From Streptomyces sp. NBC_00271 (GTDB lineage: Bacteria > Actinomycetota > Actinomycetes > Streptomycetales > Streptomycetaceae): 64,000 bases of DNA. Numbering within the stretch: the first letter of the stretch is position 1; each line of letters begins with the position of its first letter. The stretch spans positions 3,534,001 to 3,598,000 of the forward strand of contig NZ_CP108070.1 in assembly GCF_036178845.1 (NCBI RefSeq), read 5' to 3'. A program made the translations under genes and the position numbers. The notes under the pieces are model-generated. The model did not search any database, was not told the origin of the DNA, and saw nothing but the letters and a program-made list of their open reading frames with translations. Below are positions 20,009-31,872 of this stretch, in pieces.

Positions 20009-20042
20009 TGGACGTAAACGTTTGCGCAAGCGTTTACGTCCA
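20009..20042. promoter_or_regulatory. Long palindromic LacI-type operator
   Basis: A 34-bp palindrome centred on TGCGCA with perfect 12-bp outer arms (TGGACGTAAACG and its complement) and one mismatch inside. It contains AAACGTTT and AAGCGTTT, both typical LacI/GalR-family half-site pairs. It ends 88 bp upstream of the LacI start, so autoregulation of the regulator-kinase operon is the simplest reading. It may also affect the divergent Rieske gene. Confidence 0.8.
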
Positions 20043-20130
20043 CCGTCGAATGCGATACGTTCCCGCCGGAGCAGGCCGAGAGTTCGGAGAGGGTCCCAGG
20101 GGGACGCCCGGGGAGAGGCGAGGCAGGGCG

Positions 20131-21216
20131 ATGGCAACGATGGTCGACGTGGCGGCGCACGCGGGAGTGTCCGTGGCGACCGTCTCCCATGTGCTCAACG
20201 ACACGCGCCCCGTGCTGCCCCACACCCGCCAGGCCGTCCTGGACGCCATCGACGCGCTCGGCTACACACCCAACACCCTGGCCCGTTCGCTGGTCACCGC
20301 ACGCACCCGGTCCATCGGCCTCGCGGTGTCGGCGATCACCAACCCGTACTTCACGGAGATCCTCCAGGGCGTCGAGGCGGGCGCCCTTGAGCACGGGTAC
20401 GGGCTGCTCCTCGCCGATCCGCACGACGATCCCCAGCACGAGCGGAAGGTCGTCCAGCTGCTGCACGAGCGACGCGTCGACGGTCTGATCGTCGCGCCCT
20501 CCGCCGATCCGGACGCGCTCTTGCGCTACCTCGGGCAGCACAACGTGCCGACCGTCTTCCTGGACCGCCTGGTCGAGGCCCCGGCCGACCCCCCCTTCCG
20601 CTTCGACCAGGTCTGCGCCGAGAACGCCGAGCCGATGGCACGGCTGGTCGGGCATCTCGCCGAACGGGGTCACCGGCGCATCGGGCTCGTCGCGGGCCTG
20701 CCCGGGCTCAGCACCACGAGCGAGCGGATCTCCGGCTACCGCCACGGCCTCGCGGGCGCCGGGCTCCCCTACGACGAACGGCTCGTGGCGCACGGCGACT
20801 CCGAGGCGACGGCCGCCGAACGTGCCACCGACGCGCTGCTGTCCCTGGCGGCGCCCCCGACCGCGCTGGTCACCGGAAACAACGCGATGACCATCGGGGC
20901 CCTGCGCGCCCTGCGCGAACGCGGTCTGTCCGTGCCGGACGACCTGGCGCTGTGCTGCTTCGACGACTTCGCCTGGGCGGATCTGTTCGCGCCACGGCTG
21001 ACCGCGATCTCCCAGCCCAGCAAGGAGATCGGCGCGCAGGCCGTCCGGCTGCTCCTGGAACGGCTCGCCTCGCCGGACCACCCGGCCCGCACCGTGCGCC
21101 TCCCCTGCGCCTTCGTCCACCGCACCTCGTGCGGCTGCGCCGAGCCCCCCGGGACATCGGGGGCCTCCCCCACCGACCCGAGCCAGAAGAGTCCCGCGAA
21201 AGGATCCCTGTCGTGA
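20131..21216 (+). CDS. LacI-family transcriptional regulator
   Basis: A 361-residue repressor. The N-terminal HTH (ATMVDVAAHAGVSVATVSHVLN) and hinge helix (NTLARSLVTART) occupy residues 1-60, followed by a periplasmic-binding-protein-like sugar domain (SIGLAVSAITNPYF ... LCCFDDFAWADLFAPRLTAI). The C-terminal tail after CAFVHRTSCGC is Pro/Ser-rich. ATG at 20131 follows GAGGCAGGG. The stop overlaps the start of a sugar kinase (GTGA), so regulator and enzyme are translated together. With the palindrome at 20009-20042 this looks like a self-regulated sugar-phosphorylation operon; the inducer is not predictable. Confidence 0.93.
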   Translation: MATMVDVAAHAGVSVATVSHVLNDTRPVLPHTRQAVLDAIDALGYTPNTLARSLVTARTRSIGLAVSAITNPYFTEILQGVEAGALEHGYGLLLADPHDDPQHERKVVQLLHERRVDGLIVAPSADPDALLRYLGQHNVPTVFLDRLVEAPADPPFRFDQVCAENAEPMARLVGHLAERGHRRIGLVAGLPGLSTTSERISGYRHGLAGAGLPYDERLVAHGDSEATAAERATDALLSLAAPPTALVTGNNAMTIGALRALRERGLSVPDDLALCCFDDFAWADLFAPRLTAISQPSKEIGAQAVRLLLERLASPDHPARTVRLPCAFVHRTSCGCAEPPGTSGASPTDPSQKSPAKGSLS

Positions 21217-22124
21217 TCGTCGTCGCCGGTGAGGCCCTGATCGACCTGGTACCGCAGGGCGCGGGCGCGCTCGTCGGCCTGCGACCCGCACGCGGCGGCG
21301 GCCCCTACAACACGGCGGTGGCGCTGGGCCGCCTCGGCTCCCCCACCGCCTTCTGCTCCCGGGTCTCGTACGACGCCTTCGGCGAGGCGCTCCTCGGCGG
21401 GCTGCACGAGGCGGGCGTAGACGTGTCCTCGGTGCAGCGCGGGACGGAGCCGACGACCCTCGCGGTCGCCTCCATCGACGCGGACGGCTCGGCGGCGTAC
21501 TCCTTCTACGTCGAGGGCACGGCCGACCGCCTGTTCGCCGCGCCGGAGCGCCTCCCGGACGCCACCCGGGCGGTGTCCTTCGGGACCTGCTCGCTGGTCC
21601 TGGAGCCGGGTGCGAGCGCCTACGAGGAGCTCATGCGGGCCGCCGCCGCGCGCGGTGTGTTCACCACGCTCGACCCGAACATCCGGGCCGTGCTCATCCC
21701 CGACGCGGACGCCTATCGGGCCCGCTTCAAGAGCTGGCTGCCGTCGGTGTCGCTCCTCAAGCTCTCCGAGGAGGACGCGCTGTGGCTGGGCGGCACCCCG
21801 CGCGAGTGGCTGGCCTCCGGTCCCGCGGCCGTCGTGATCACCCAGGGCGGCGACGGCCTGACGGTGTTCACCCAGGACGGCTCCGTCCACTCCGTGCCCG
21901 GTGAGCCGGTCGAGGTCGTGGACACCATCGGCGCCGGAGACACGGTGAACGCGGCCCTGCTGCACGGCCTGGCCGCGCGGGACGCGCTGTCCCCGGCGGC
22001 GCTGGCCGAGCTGGGCCCCGAGGGCTGGAGCGAGCTGCTGCGGTTCGCGGCCCGCGCGGCGGCGATCACCTGCTCCCGAGCGGGCGCGGAGCCGCCCTTC
22101 GCCGCGGAACTCGACGCCCCCTGA
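21213..22124 (+). CDS. PfkB-family carbohydrate kinase (fructokinase-like)
   Basis: A 303-residue ribokinase-fold enzyme that transfers ATP phosphate to a sugar. It shows the N-terminal GEALIDLVPQ, the substrate signature RPARGGGPYNTAVALGRLG, TTLDPNIRAVLI, the Lys/Ser-Glu segment LLKLSEEDALWLGG, VVITQGGDGL, and the C-terminal PfkB signature DTIGAGDTVNAAL containing the catalytic aspartate (IGAGD). GTG start at 21213 overlaps the LacI stop. Sequence pattern is closest to fructokinases. Control by the upstream LacI protein is inferred. Confidence 0.9.
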   Translation: MIVVAGEALIDLVPQGAGALVGLRPARGGGPYNTAVALGRLGSPTAFCSRVSYDAFGEALLGGLHEAGVDVSSVQRGTEPTTLAVASIDADGSAAYSFYVEGTADRLFAAPERLPDATRAVSFGTCSLVLEPGASAYEELMRAAAARGVFTTLDPNIRAVLIPDADAYRARFKSWLPSVSLLKLSEEDALWLGGTPREWLASGPAAVVITQGGDGLTVFTQDGSVHSVPGEPVEVVDTIGAGDTVNAALLHGLAARDALSPAALAELGPEGWSELLRFAARAAAITCSRAGAEPPFAAELDAP

Positions 22125-22180
22125 GGCAGCCGGATCCTCTGAGACCGATGTGGTCCAAGGGCGGCTGAATGCGCAACGGG

Positions 22181-22213
22181 CGGTGCCCCATGGGGAGTTC
22201 CCATGGGGCACCG
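22181..22213. terminator. Bidirectional terminator between sugar kinase and uvrA
   Basis: Perfect 14-bp inverted repeat (22181-22194 and 22200-22213) with a 5-base loop in the 129-bp space between convergent genes; serves both directions. Confidence 0.82.
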
Positions 22214-22253
22214 TGGTTTGCGTGATGTGTCGGGCCTGGCCCGTGCGGCCGGA

Positions 22254-25295
<3,042 letters not shown>

Positions 25296-25518
25296 GCCGG
25301 TCCGCACCTTTCTTGAGAGAAGTGACAGGGGCCGAGGCCCCCGTCTTTCCCAGACTAGGGGGAGCCACTGACAGCGCCGGTTGCTTTCCCTGGTTCACAA
25401 CAATCCCGGGCCATCCAGCATGCCCGACGCCGCACTCGAGGGTATAGCACGTGCATTCGATTTGCGGGCGTGGCCGACCGTCTTCACCCGAACGTGTGGC
25501 GGGGCTAGGGTCGGCCGC

Positions 25519-26208
25519 ATGATGGATCATGTGCGCGACCTGGCGTCTGTACGTGACGCGACCGAACGGCTGCTCAACGCAGCCGCCAAAATGGACAACG
25601 CTTCCGCGGCCGAGCCGTCACGGCTGCCCGGCTGGAGCCGCGGCCATGTGCTCGCCCACCTCTCCCGTAACGCGGACGCGCTCGTGAACGTCCTCGACGG
25701 GCGCCCCATGTACGTCTCCGGGGAAGCCCGGGACGCCGACATCGAGCGGGACGCGCCGCGCCCCCTGGCCGGACAGCTCGCGGACCTGCGGGAGAGCGCG
25801 GCCCGGTTCCAGGACGTGGGGGCGGCGCCCGCGGACTGGTCGCGCACGGTGGAGCTGCGCAACGGGGTCACGGACTCCGCGGCCCGGGTGCCGTTCCGGC
25901 GCTGGGTCGAGGTCGAGCTGCATCACGTGGATCTGGGGATCGGATACGAGCTCGAGGATCTCCCGGAGGAGTTCGTGGAACGGGAGATCGAGTTCCTCGC
26001 CGATCGGTTCACGGGACACTCCCAGGTGACCTCCACGCGGATCACCGACGGCACGCGCGCGTGGAGCACGGGACGCGATGCCGAGGGCGGACCCGAGGTC
26101 ACCGTGACCGGTCCCGCACCGGCGCTGCTCGGCTGGCTCTGCGGACGGCGCGACGGTTCGGGGCTGAGCGTCGATGGCGGGCCACTCCCCGCGCTCCCCC
26201 CGCTATAG
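25519..26208 (+). CDS. Maleylpyruvate isomerase-family mycothiol-dependent enzyme
   Basis: A 229-residue DinB-like protein. The N-terminal four-helix bundle shows RLPGWSRGHVLAHLSRNADAL, whose histidine (GHVLAHL), with E in RWVEVELHHVDLG and the histidine after it, gives the three metal ligands typical of mycothiol-dependent maleylpyruvate isomerases. The C-terminal part (TRAWSTGRDAEGGPEVTVTGPAPALLGWLCGR) is the MDMPI_C domain. The actual substrate is unknown; the family includes mycothiol transferases. Two adjacent ATGs (25519, 25522). Nine bp before the next gene, so probably one operon with the MBL hydrolase. Confidence 0.88.
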   Translation: MMDHVRDLASVRDATERLLNAAAKMDNASAAEPSRLPGWSRGHVLAHLSRNADALVNVLDGRPMYVSGEARDADIERDAPRPLAGQLADLRESAARFQDVGAAPADWSRTVELRNGVTDSAARVPFRRWVEVELHHVDLGIGYELEDLPEEFVEREIEFLADRFTGHSQVTSTRITDGTRAWSTGRDAEGGPEVTVTGPAPALLGWLCGRRDGSGLSVDGGPLPALPPL

Positions 26209-26217
26209 GCTGCCGTC

Positions 26218-26874
26218 ATGACGTACAGCGGAGCGGTGAAGGTCGGCGGACCCGCCGATGTGCACGAGCTGCAGAACCTGATGATCTCCAAGGTCGCGGT
26301 CGGCCCGATGGACAACAACGCCTATCTGCTGCGCTGCCGGGCCACCGACGAGCAGCTGCTGATCGACGCGGCCAACGACGCCGGCACCCTGCTCACGCTG
26401 ATCGGTGACGACGGCATCGCGTCCGTAGTCACCACACATCAGCACGGCGACCACTGGCAGGCGCTCGCGGAGGTCGTGGTGGCCACCGGCGCCCGCACCT
26501 ACGCGGGCCGGGACGACGCCGAGGGCATCCCCGTGCCGACCGACGTCCTCGTGGGCGACGGCGACACGATCCGAGTGGGGCGCGTGGAGCTCACCGCGCG
26601 CCACCTCGTGGGACACACGCCGGGCTCGATCGCCCTCGTCTACGACGACCCGCACGGGCACCCGCACGTGTTCACCGGGGACTGTCTCTTCCCCGGCGGT
26701 GTGGGCAACACCCGCAAGGACCCGAAGGCGTTCGCCAGCCTCATCCACGACGTCGAGACGAAGATCTTCGACGCACTGCCGGACGAGACCTGGGTCTACC
26801 CGGGGCACGGCAACGACACGACGCTGGGCGCCGAGCGGCCGCACCTTCCGGAGTGGCACGCACGCGGCTGGTGA
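26218..26874 (+). CDS. MBL-fold metallo-hydrolase
   Basis: A 218-residue metallo-beta-lactamase-fold hydrolase with the metal motif THQHGDHW, the later ligands in ARHLVGHTPGSI (H), FTGDCLF (D) and YPGHGND (H). The pattern is that of glyoxalase II-like thioesterases. Pairing with a mycothiol-linked enzyme suggests action on a mycothiol thioester, which is inference. ATG at 26218. Confidence 0.9.
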   Translation: MTYSGAVKVGGPADVHELQNLMISKVAVGPMDNNAYLLRCRATDEQLLIDAANDAGTLLTLIGDDGIASVVTTHQHGDHWQALAEVVVATGARTYAGRDDAEGIPVPTDVLVGDGDTIRVGRVELTARHLVGHTPGSIALVYDDPHGHPHVFTGDCLFPGGVGNTRKDPKAFASLIHDVETKIFDALPDETWVYPGHGNDTTLGAERPHLPEWHARGW

Positions 26875-27248
26875 CTCCGTGTCGCATGACGAACGAACCC
26901 CGACCGGTCCGGGCCATCTGACGAACCCGCGGGCGGGGGCGTGAAGCACGCGAACACGCGCCCCGTGTGAATGGAGCGCACGCGCCGGTGCCCCGCGCGC
27001 GCTCCCGGCGCGTGCGGTGGTGCAGTCCACTGGAAGCAGCCCCGCTCAGGTCGACGGCTCCTGACGCGAAACGGGCCGCCGGCCCATTGATCCCCGCCCT
27101 CGGCCGGCGGCCCCGGCGAAGCCGTCGGCAGGCCGATCCACGGCTCTTCTCATCGAGCGTTCACGGGACCGCAACACACGTTCCCACTATGCGGACATTT
27201 GCCGTTGTGACCTCGACAAACGGCCTGCCTCGCTGTCACTCTCCCGCC
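26875..27248. other. Non-coding stretch before the ABC importer operon
   Basis: 374 bp without a supportable gene. It should hold the promoter of the binding-protein gene. A GCCGTT ... AACGGC inverted repeat lies about 25-45 bp upstream of that gene's start. Nothing else stands out. Confidence 0.5.
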
Positions 27249-28133
27249 ATGCATCTCGCCCAACGCACCCTGCGCCGCGCCGCGTCCGCCGCCACCGTCG
27301 CCCTGCTCGCCGTCGCCGTGGGCTGTGCCCCGCAGCCGGAGGACAAGGCCTCCGCCAAGGCTTCCGGGACAACCGGGGAAGCCTGCGCGAAGGGCGCGTT
27401 GGGCACCCGGACGTCCGGCAAGCTGACCATCGCGACCGACGAGCCCGCGTACGAGCCGTGGTTCAAGGACGACAAGCCCGCGAACGGCAAGGGCTTCGAG
27501 TCCGCGGTCACGTACGCCGTGGCCAAGCAGCTCGGCTACGACAAGAGCGACGTCGTCTGGCAGACCGTCCCCTTCAACAAGGCCTTCGCGCCCGGTGTGA
27601 AGACCTTCGACTTCGACATCAACCAGGTGTCGATCAGCGCCGAGCGCAAGAAGGCGGTGGACTTCTCGTCCGGCTACTACGACGTACGCCAGGCCGTCAT
27701 CGCGCTCAAGGGCTCCAAGGCCGCGAAGGCGAAGAGCATCGCGGACCTCAAGGGCGTCAAGCTGGGCGCCCAGGTCGGCACCACCAGCCTGAACTACATC
27801 GACGACGTGGTGAAGCCGACCCAGCAGCCGGCCGCGTACGCGAAGAACGACCAGGCCAAGTCCGCGTTGAAGAATGGCCAGGTCGACGCCATCGTGGTCG
27901 ACCTGCCGACCGCGTTCTACATCACGGCGGCCGAGGTGACCGACGCCAAGATCGTCGGACAGTTCGAGAACACCGGGGGCACGCCCGAACAGTTCGGACT
28001 CGTCCTCGACAAGGGCAGCGCCCTGACCCCGTGCGTGACGAAGGCCGTGGACGCCCTGCGCCAGGACGGCACGCTCGCCTCGATCGAGAAGCAGTGGCTG
28101 TCCGAGGCCGTCGACGCTCCGGTGCTCAAGTGA
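27249..28133 (+). CDS. Amino-acid ABC transporter substrate-binding lipoprotein
   Basis: A 294-residue extracellular solute receptor (SBP family 3). N-terminus MHLAQRTLRRAAS, hydrophobic core and lipobox AVGC mark a lipoprotein. The mature protein has the family pattern KLTIATDEPAYEPWF, GFESAVTYAVAKQLGY, FDINQVSISAERKKAVDFSSGYYD and VDAIVVDLPTAFYI, typical of polar amino-acid receptors. ATG at 27249 selected because it gives a good signal peptide; an ATG 60 bp upstream does not. First of three overlapping genes of a complete importer. Confidence 0.93.
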   Translation: MHLAQRTLRRAASAATVALLAVAVGCAPQPEDKASAKASGTTGEACAKGALGTRTSGKLTIATDEPAYEPWFKDDKPANGKGFESAVTYAVAKQLGYDKSDVVWQTVPFNKAFAPGVKTFDFDINQVSISAERKKAVDFSSGYYDVRQAVIALKGSKAAKAKSIADLKGVKLGAQVGTTSLNYIDDVVKPTQQPAAYAKNDQAKSALKNGQVDAIVVDLPTAFYITAAEVTDAKIVGQFENTGGTPEQFGLVLDKGSALTPCVTKAVDALRQDGTLASIEKQWLSEAVDAPVLK

Positions 28134-29056
28134 CCGTCACCAAGGAGGAGTCGGAAGGGGAGCCGGGAGGAGAGCCGGGAGCGGGCTCCGGTGAGGGCGA
28201 CATGTCCGAGGCGTACGTCCCGTCGCAGCGGCGGATCGAACGGGAGCGCCACAAGCGCGCCCGCGCCCGCCGCGCGACGGCGATCGCCGCGCTCTCCACC
28301 CTGGTCACCGGCGTCGTGCTGTACCTCGTCGTCGTCAACGCGCCTGGCTGGTCGCGCACCAAGGAGACGTTCTTCAACGGGCAGTACGCGCGCGAGGCGT
28401 TCCCCAAGGTCCTGGAAGGGCTGTGGCTGAACGTACGGCTGCTCCTGATATGCGGCGCCGCGGTCCTCGTCCTGGGCATGCTGATCGCCATCGCCCGCAC
28501 CTTGCGCGGCCCGGTGTTCTTCCCCGTACGGGCGCTGGCCGCCGCGTACACGGACTTCTTCCGCGGCCTCCCGCTCATCATCAACCTGATGATCGTGGTC
28601 CTGGGCGTCCCCGCGCTGCGGCTGCAGGGCGTCACCGTGGACCCGGTCCTCCTGGGCGGTACGGCGCTGACGCTGACGTACTCGGCGTACGTCGCCGAGG
28701 TGTTCCGCGCCGGCATCGAGTCCATCCACCCCTCGCAGCGCGCCGCGGCCCGCTCGCTCGGGCTCACCAACCGGCAGGCCCTGCGCTACGTCGTCCTCCC
28801 CCAGGCGGTACGCCGCCAGGTGCCGCCGCTCCTCAACGACCTGGTGTCCCTCCAGAAGGACACCGGGCTCGTGTCGATCGGCGGCGCGGTCGACGCGGTG
28901 CGGGCCGCGGACATCATCGTGGGCCGCAGCCTCAACTACACGCCGTACATCGTCGCGGGACTGGTCTTCGTCGCGCTGACCATTCCGATGACCCGCTTCA
29001 CGGACTGGATCACGGCCCGGATGGACCGTCAGCGGGCCCAGGGAGGGACCATATGA
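28130..29056 (+). CDS. Amino-acid ABC transporter permease
   Basis: A 308-residue (or 284) HisM-type permease with a long charged N-terminus, a first helix near residues 55-75, and five further helices. The ABC-coupling EAA loop is seen as QRAAARSLGLTNRQALRYVVLPQA. The GTG at 28130 overlaps the preceding stop (GTGA). An in-frame ATG at 28202 has GAGGG just before it and would remove a Gly/Glu-rich 24-residue stretch; either start is possible. The stop overlaps the ATPase start as ATGA. Confidence 0.92.
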   Translation: MTVTKEESEGEPGGEPGAGSGEGDMSEAYVPSQRRIERERHKRARARRATAIAALSTLVTGVVLYLVVVNAPGWSRTKETFFNGQYAREAFPKVLEGLWLNVRLLLICGAAVLVLGMLIAIARTLRGPVFFPVRALAAAYTDFFRGLPLIINLMIVVLGVPALRLQGVTVDPVLLGGTALTLTYSAYVAEVFRAGIESIHPSQRAAARSLGLTNRQALRYVVLPQAVRRQVPPLLNDLVSLQKDTGLVSIGGAVDAVRAADIIVGRSLNYTPYIVAGLVFVALTIPMTRFTDWITARMDRQRAQGGTI

Positions 29057-29805
29057 CCGGCACACCCGTGCTGCGGATGGAATCCGTCCGCAAGACCTTC
29101 GGCGACTCCGTCGTACTGCGGGACGTCGACCTGGAGGTCGCCCCGCACACGGTGACCGCGCTGATCGGCGCCTCCGGCTCCGGCAAGTCGACCCTGCTGC
29201 GCTGTGCGAACCTCCTCGAGGAGATCGACGACGGCGCGATCTGGCTGGACGACGAGGAGATCACCGACCCGAGGGCCGACCACGACGCCGTACGCCGTCG
29301 GATCGGCGTGGTCTTCCAGGCGTACAACCTCTTCCCGCACATGACCGTGCTGGAGAACATCACGCTCGCCCCGCGCCGCGTGCACGGCGTGGGCCGCGCG
29401 GAGGCCGAGGCACACGCGCGTGAGCTGCTCGACCGGCTCGGCCTCGGCGCGAAGGCGGGCGAGTACCCCGACCGGCTGAGCGGCGGGCAGCAACAACGGG
29501 CCGCGATCGTCCGCGCGTTGGCCGTACGTCCCCGGCTGCTGCTCCTCGACGAGATCACCGCCGCCCTCGACCCGGAGCTCGTGGGTGAGGTCCTGTCCGT
29601 CGTCCGGGACCTGAAGGACGAGGGCATGACCATGGTGCTGGCCACGCACGAGATGGGCTTCGCCCGCGAGGTCGCCGACCAGGTGTGCTTCCTGGACGGC
29701 GGTGTGGTCCTCGAACGCGGCACGGCCGAGGAGCTCTTCGGGAGTCCGCGACAGGAGCGCACCCAGCGGTTCCTGCGCCGGATCGTGGAGGCGGGGCGGC
29801 TCTGA
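29053..29805 (+). CDS. Amino-acid ABC transporter ATP-binding protein
   Basis: A 250-residue GlnQ-type ATPase. Walker A GASGSGKST, Q-loop VFQAYNLFPHMTV, signature LSGGQQQR, Walker B LLLLDEITAALDPE and H-loop ATHEMGFA are all intact. It energises uptake with the two preceding genes. Its stop is 1 bp from the aroQ stop on the other strand, with no room for a separate terminator. Confidence 0.96.
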   Translation: MTGTPVLRMESVRKTFGDSVVLRDVDLEVAPHTVTALIGASGSGKSTLLRCANLLEEIDDGAIWLDDEEITDPRADHDAVRRRIGVVFQAYNLFPHMTVLENITLAPRRVHGVGRAEAEAHARELLDRLGLGAKAGEYPDRLSGGQQQRAAIVRALAVRPRLLLLDEITAALDPELVGEVLSVVRDLKDEGMTMVLATHEMGFAREVADQVCFLDGGVVLERGTAEELFGSPRQERTQRFLRRIVEAGRL

Positions 29806-29806
29806 A

Positions 29807-30280
29807 TCAGGCTTGCGCCTGCCCCGTCCCCGCCAGCGCCGCCACCCGCTCCACCGCGAACGCGTACCCCTGCACCCCGCACCCCGCGATGACCCCGTCG
29901 GCCCGCTGCGAGACGTACGAGTGGTGCCGGAACGCCTCGCGCTGGTGGATGTTGGAGATGTGGACCTCCACCACCGGAAGGCCGTCACAGGCGTTGAGTG
30001 CGTCCAGGATCGCGACGGAGGTGTGCGAGTACGCGGCCGGGTTGATCACGATCCCGGCGTGGTTCAGGCGCGCCTCGTGGATCCAGTCCACCAGCTCGCC
30101 CTCGTGGTTGGACTGACGGAAGTCCACCGTGCCGCCGTGCGCGGCGGCCGCCTTGGCACACAGGGCCGCCACGTCCGCGAGCGTGTCCGAGCCGTAGATC
30201 TCCGGCTGACGCTGCCCGAGAAGGTTCAGATTGGGCCCGTTGAGGATCATGATCGGGGCGTTGGCGAGGGTGCGGGGCAC
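29807..30280 (-). CDS. aroQ: 3-dehydroquinate dehydratase, type II
   Basis: Third step of the shikimate pathway. 157 residues, typical type II length. Motifs: [19 protein letters not shown] (with the catalytic arginine and tyrosine), [50 protein letters not shown] (catalytic His region). GTG start at 30280 with an excellent GGAGG six bases upstream. Some streptomycetes also use this enzyme type for quinate catabolism; the divergent MHS-type transporter next to it would fit import of a shikimate- or quinate-like acid, but that is inference. Confidence 0.95.
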   Translation of the reverse strand: MPRTLANAPIMILNGPNLNLLGQRQPEIYGSDTLADVAALCAKAAAAHGGTVDFRQSNHEGELVDWIHEARLNHAGIVINPAAYSHTSVAILDALNACDGLPVVEVHISNIHQREAFRHHSYVSQRADGVIAGCGVQGYAFAVERVAALAGTGQAQA

Positions 30281-30523
30281 GGTTCCTCCGGTCCTTCCAG
30301 ATCTGCCGGCCCGTTGCGGACCGCTGCTCGGACCCGGTCTATCACGCCACGGCGCGGTGGTGACGGGCCGTCCAATCCGTGATGAGACCCACCGTTCCAT
30401 GGGGAGACCCGCTCCGAGCAGTACGAGATCGGTCCGCTCCGGCGCATCGCGATCTGCCTCCGACGCACACCATGCTCCCGCGCGCCCCCGTAACCGTCCG
30501 TCACCGTGGGTAGTTGACGCGGC

Positions 30524-31825
30524 ATGCACGATGTACACACCGTAAGGGCGCCCTCCATGCTCCGGCTCGCGGCCGCCTCGCTCGCCGGAACGGCCATCGA
30601 GTTCTACGACTTCTTCGTCTACGGGACCGCGGCCGCCCTGGTCCTGGGACCGCTGTTCTTCCCGACCTTCTCACCGCTGGCGGGAACGCTGGCGGCCTTC
30701 GCGACGTTCGGCGTCGGGTTCGTCGCCCGCCCGCTCGGCTCGATGCTGTTCGGGCACATCGGGGACCGGCGCGGACGGCGGCCGGTGCTCGTCGCCTCGC
30801 TGTTGCTGACCGGCGCCGCGACCGTCGCGGTCGGGTGCGTGCCGACGTACGACTCGATCGGTACGGCCGCTCCCGTGCTCCTTCTTGTGCTGCGTTTCCT
30901 TCAGGGGCTCGGGCTCGGCGGGGAGTGGGGCGGTGCGGTGCTGCTGACCGCGGAACACGCGCCCGCCGAGCGACGCGCGCTGTGGTCGAGCTTTCCGCAG
31001 ATCGGCCCCTCCGTGGGGTTCGTGCTGGCCAACGGCGTGATGCTGATGCTGTCGACAACGCTGTCCGACGCGCAGTTCGCGGCATGGGGGTGGCGGGTGC
31101 CGTTCTGGGCGGCGGGCCTGCTCGCCGCCGCGGGGCTGTGGCTGCGCAGTTCGCTCGCGGAGAGCCCCAGCTTCCTCGAAATGGAGGACCACGCGCGTGT
31201 GCCGCTCGCCGAGGTGGTGCGCGACCACTGGCGGCTCGTCCTGCTGACGGCCGGTGGACTCGCGGTCGGCTACGCCGTGTTCTACGCGGTGACGACCTGG
31301 GCGCTCGCGTACGGCGTCGAGCGGCTCGGGGTGAGCCGTACCGTCATGCTGTCCTGCATCATGGCGGCCGTGGTGGTGCAGGGTTCCCTCACGCCCGTGG
31401 TGGCCCTCCTCGGCGACCGCTACGGACGGCGGCCGCTGTGTCTGGCGGGGTGCACGGCCTCGGCACTGTGGATGTTCCCGATGATCGCGCTGCTGTCGAC
31501 CGGCGAACCCCTGTTGATGTTCCTGGGCTTCCTGGTGGCGTTGCTCGCGTTCATCACGACGTTCGCCGTGATCTCCGCGTATCTGCCGGAGTTGTACGAG
31601 CCTCGGGTGCGCTGCACGGGGGCGGCGGTGGGCTACAACCTGGGCGGGGTCCTGGGCGGCGCGCTCACGCCCATCGTGGCGACGGCCGTGGCCGAGGGAG
31701 AGCGGGTGCCCTGGGGCGTGGCGGCGTATCTGACGGCGATCGCTCTGCTCAGCCTCGGGTGTTTCGCACTGCTGCCGGAGACCCGGCCGGTACCCCGGAT
31801 GGCCGTCGCCCCGGCCACGGAGTGA
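30524..31825 (+). CDS. MHS-family MFS transporter
   Basis: A 433-residue metabolite:H+ symporter (ProP/KgtP/ShiA group). Features: [18 protein letters not shown] in helix 1, the motif-A loop [39 protein letters not shown] in helix 4 and the second motif [12 protein letters not shown]. Twelve helices. Substrates of the group are organic acids, proline/betaine or shikimate. There is no good ribosome-binding site before ATG 30524, but TAGTTG seven bases upstream could be a -10 of a leaderless transcript; ATG at 30557 is an alternative. Divergent from aroQ across 243 bp. Confidence 0.9.
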   Translation: MHDVHTVRAPSMLRLAAASLAGTAIEFYDFFVYGTAAALVLGPLFFPTFSPLAGTLAAFATFGVGFVARPLGSMLFGHIGDRRGRRPVLVASLLLTGAATVAVGCVPTYDSIGTAAPVLLLVLRFLQGLGLGGEWGGAVLLTAEHAPAERRALWSSFPQIGPSVGFVLANGVMLMLSTTLSDAQFAAWGWRVPFWAAGLLAAAGLWLRSSLAESPSFLEMEDHARVPLAEVVRDHWRLVLLTAGGLAVGYAVFYAVTTWALAYGVERLGVSRTVMLSCIMAAVVVQGSLTPVVALLGDRYGRRPLCLAGCTASALWMFPMIALLSTGEPLLMFLGFLVALLAFITTFAVISAYLPELYEPRVRCTGAAVGYNLGGVLGGALTPIVATAVAEGERVPWGVAAYLTAIALLSLGCFALLPETRPVPRMAVAPATE

Positions 31826-31872
31826 GCGTCGGCTCCGCCGGCTCAGCGTCGCCTCCACCGGCTCGGTGTCGG

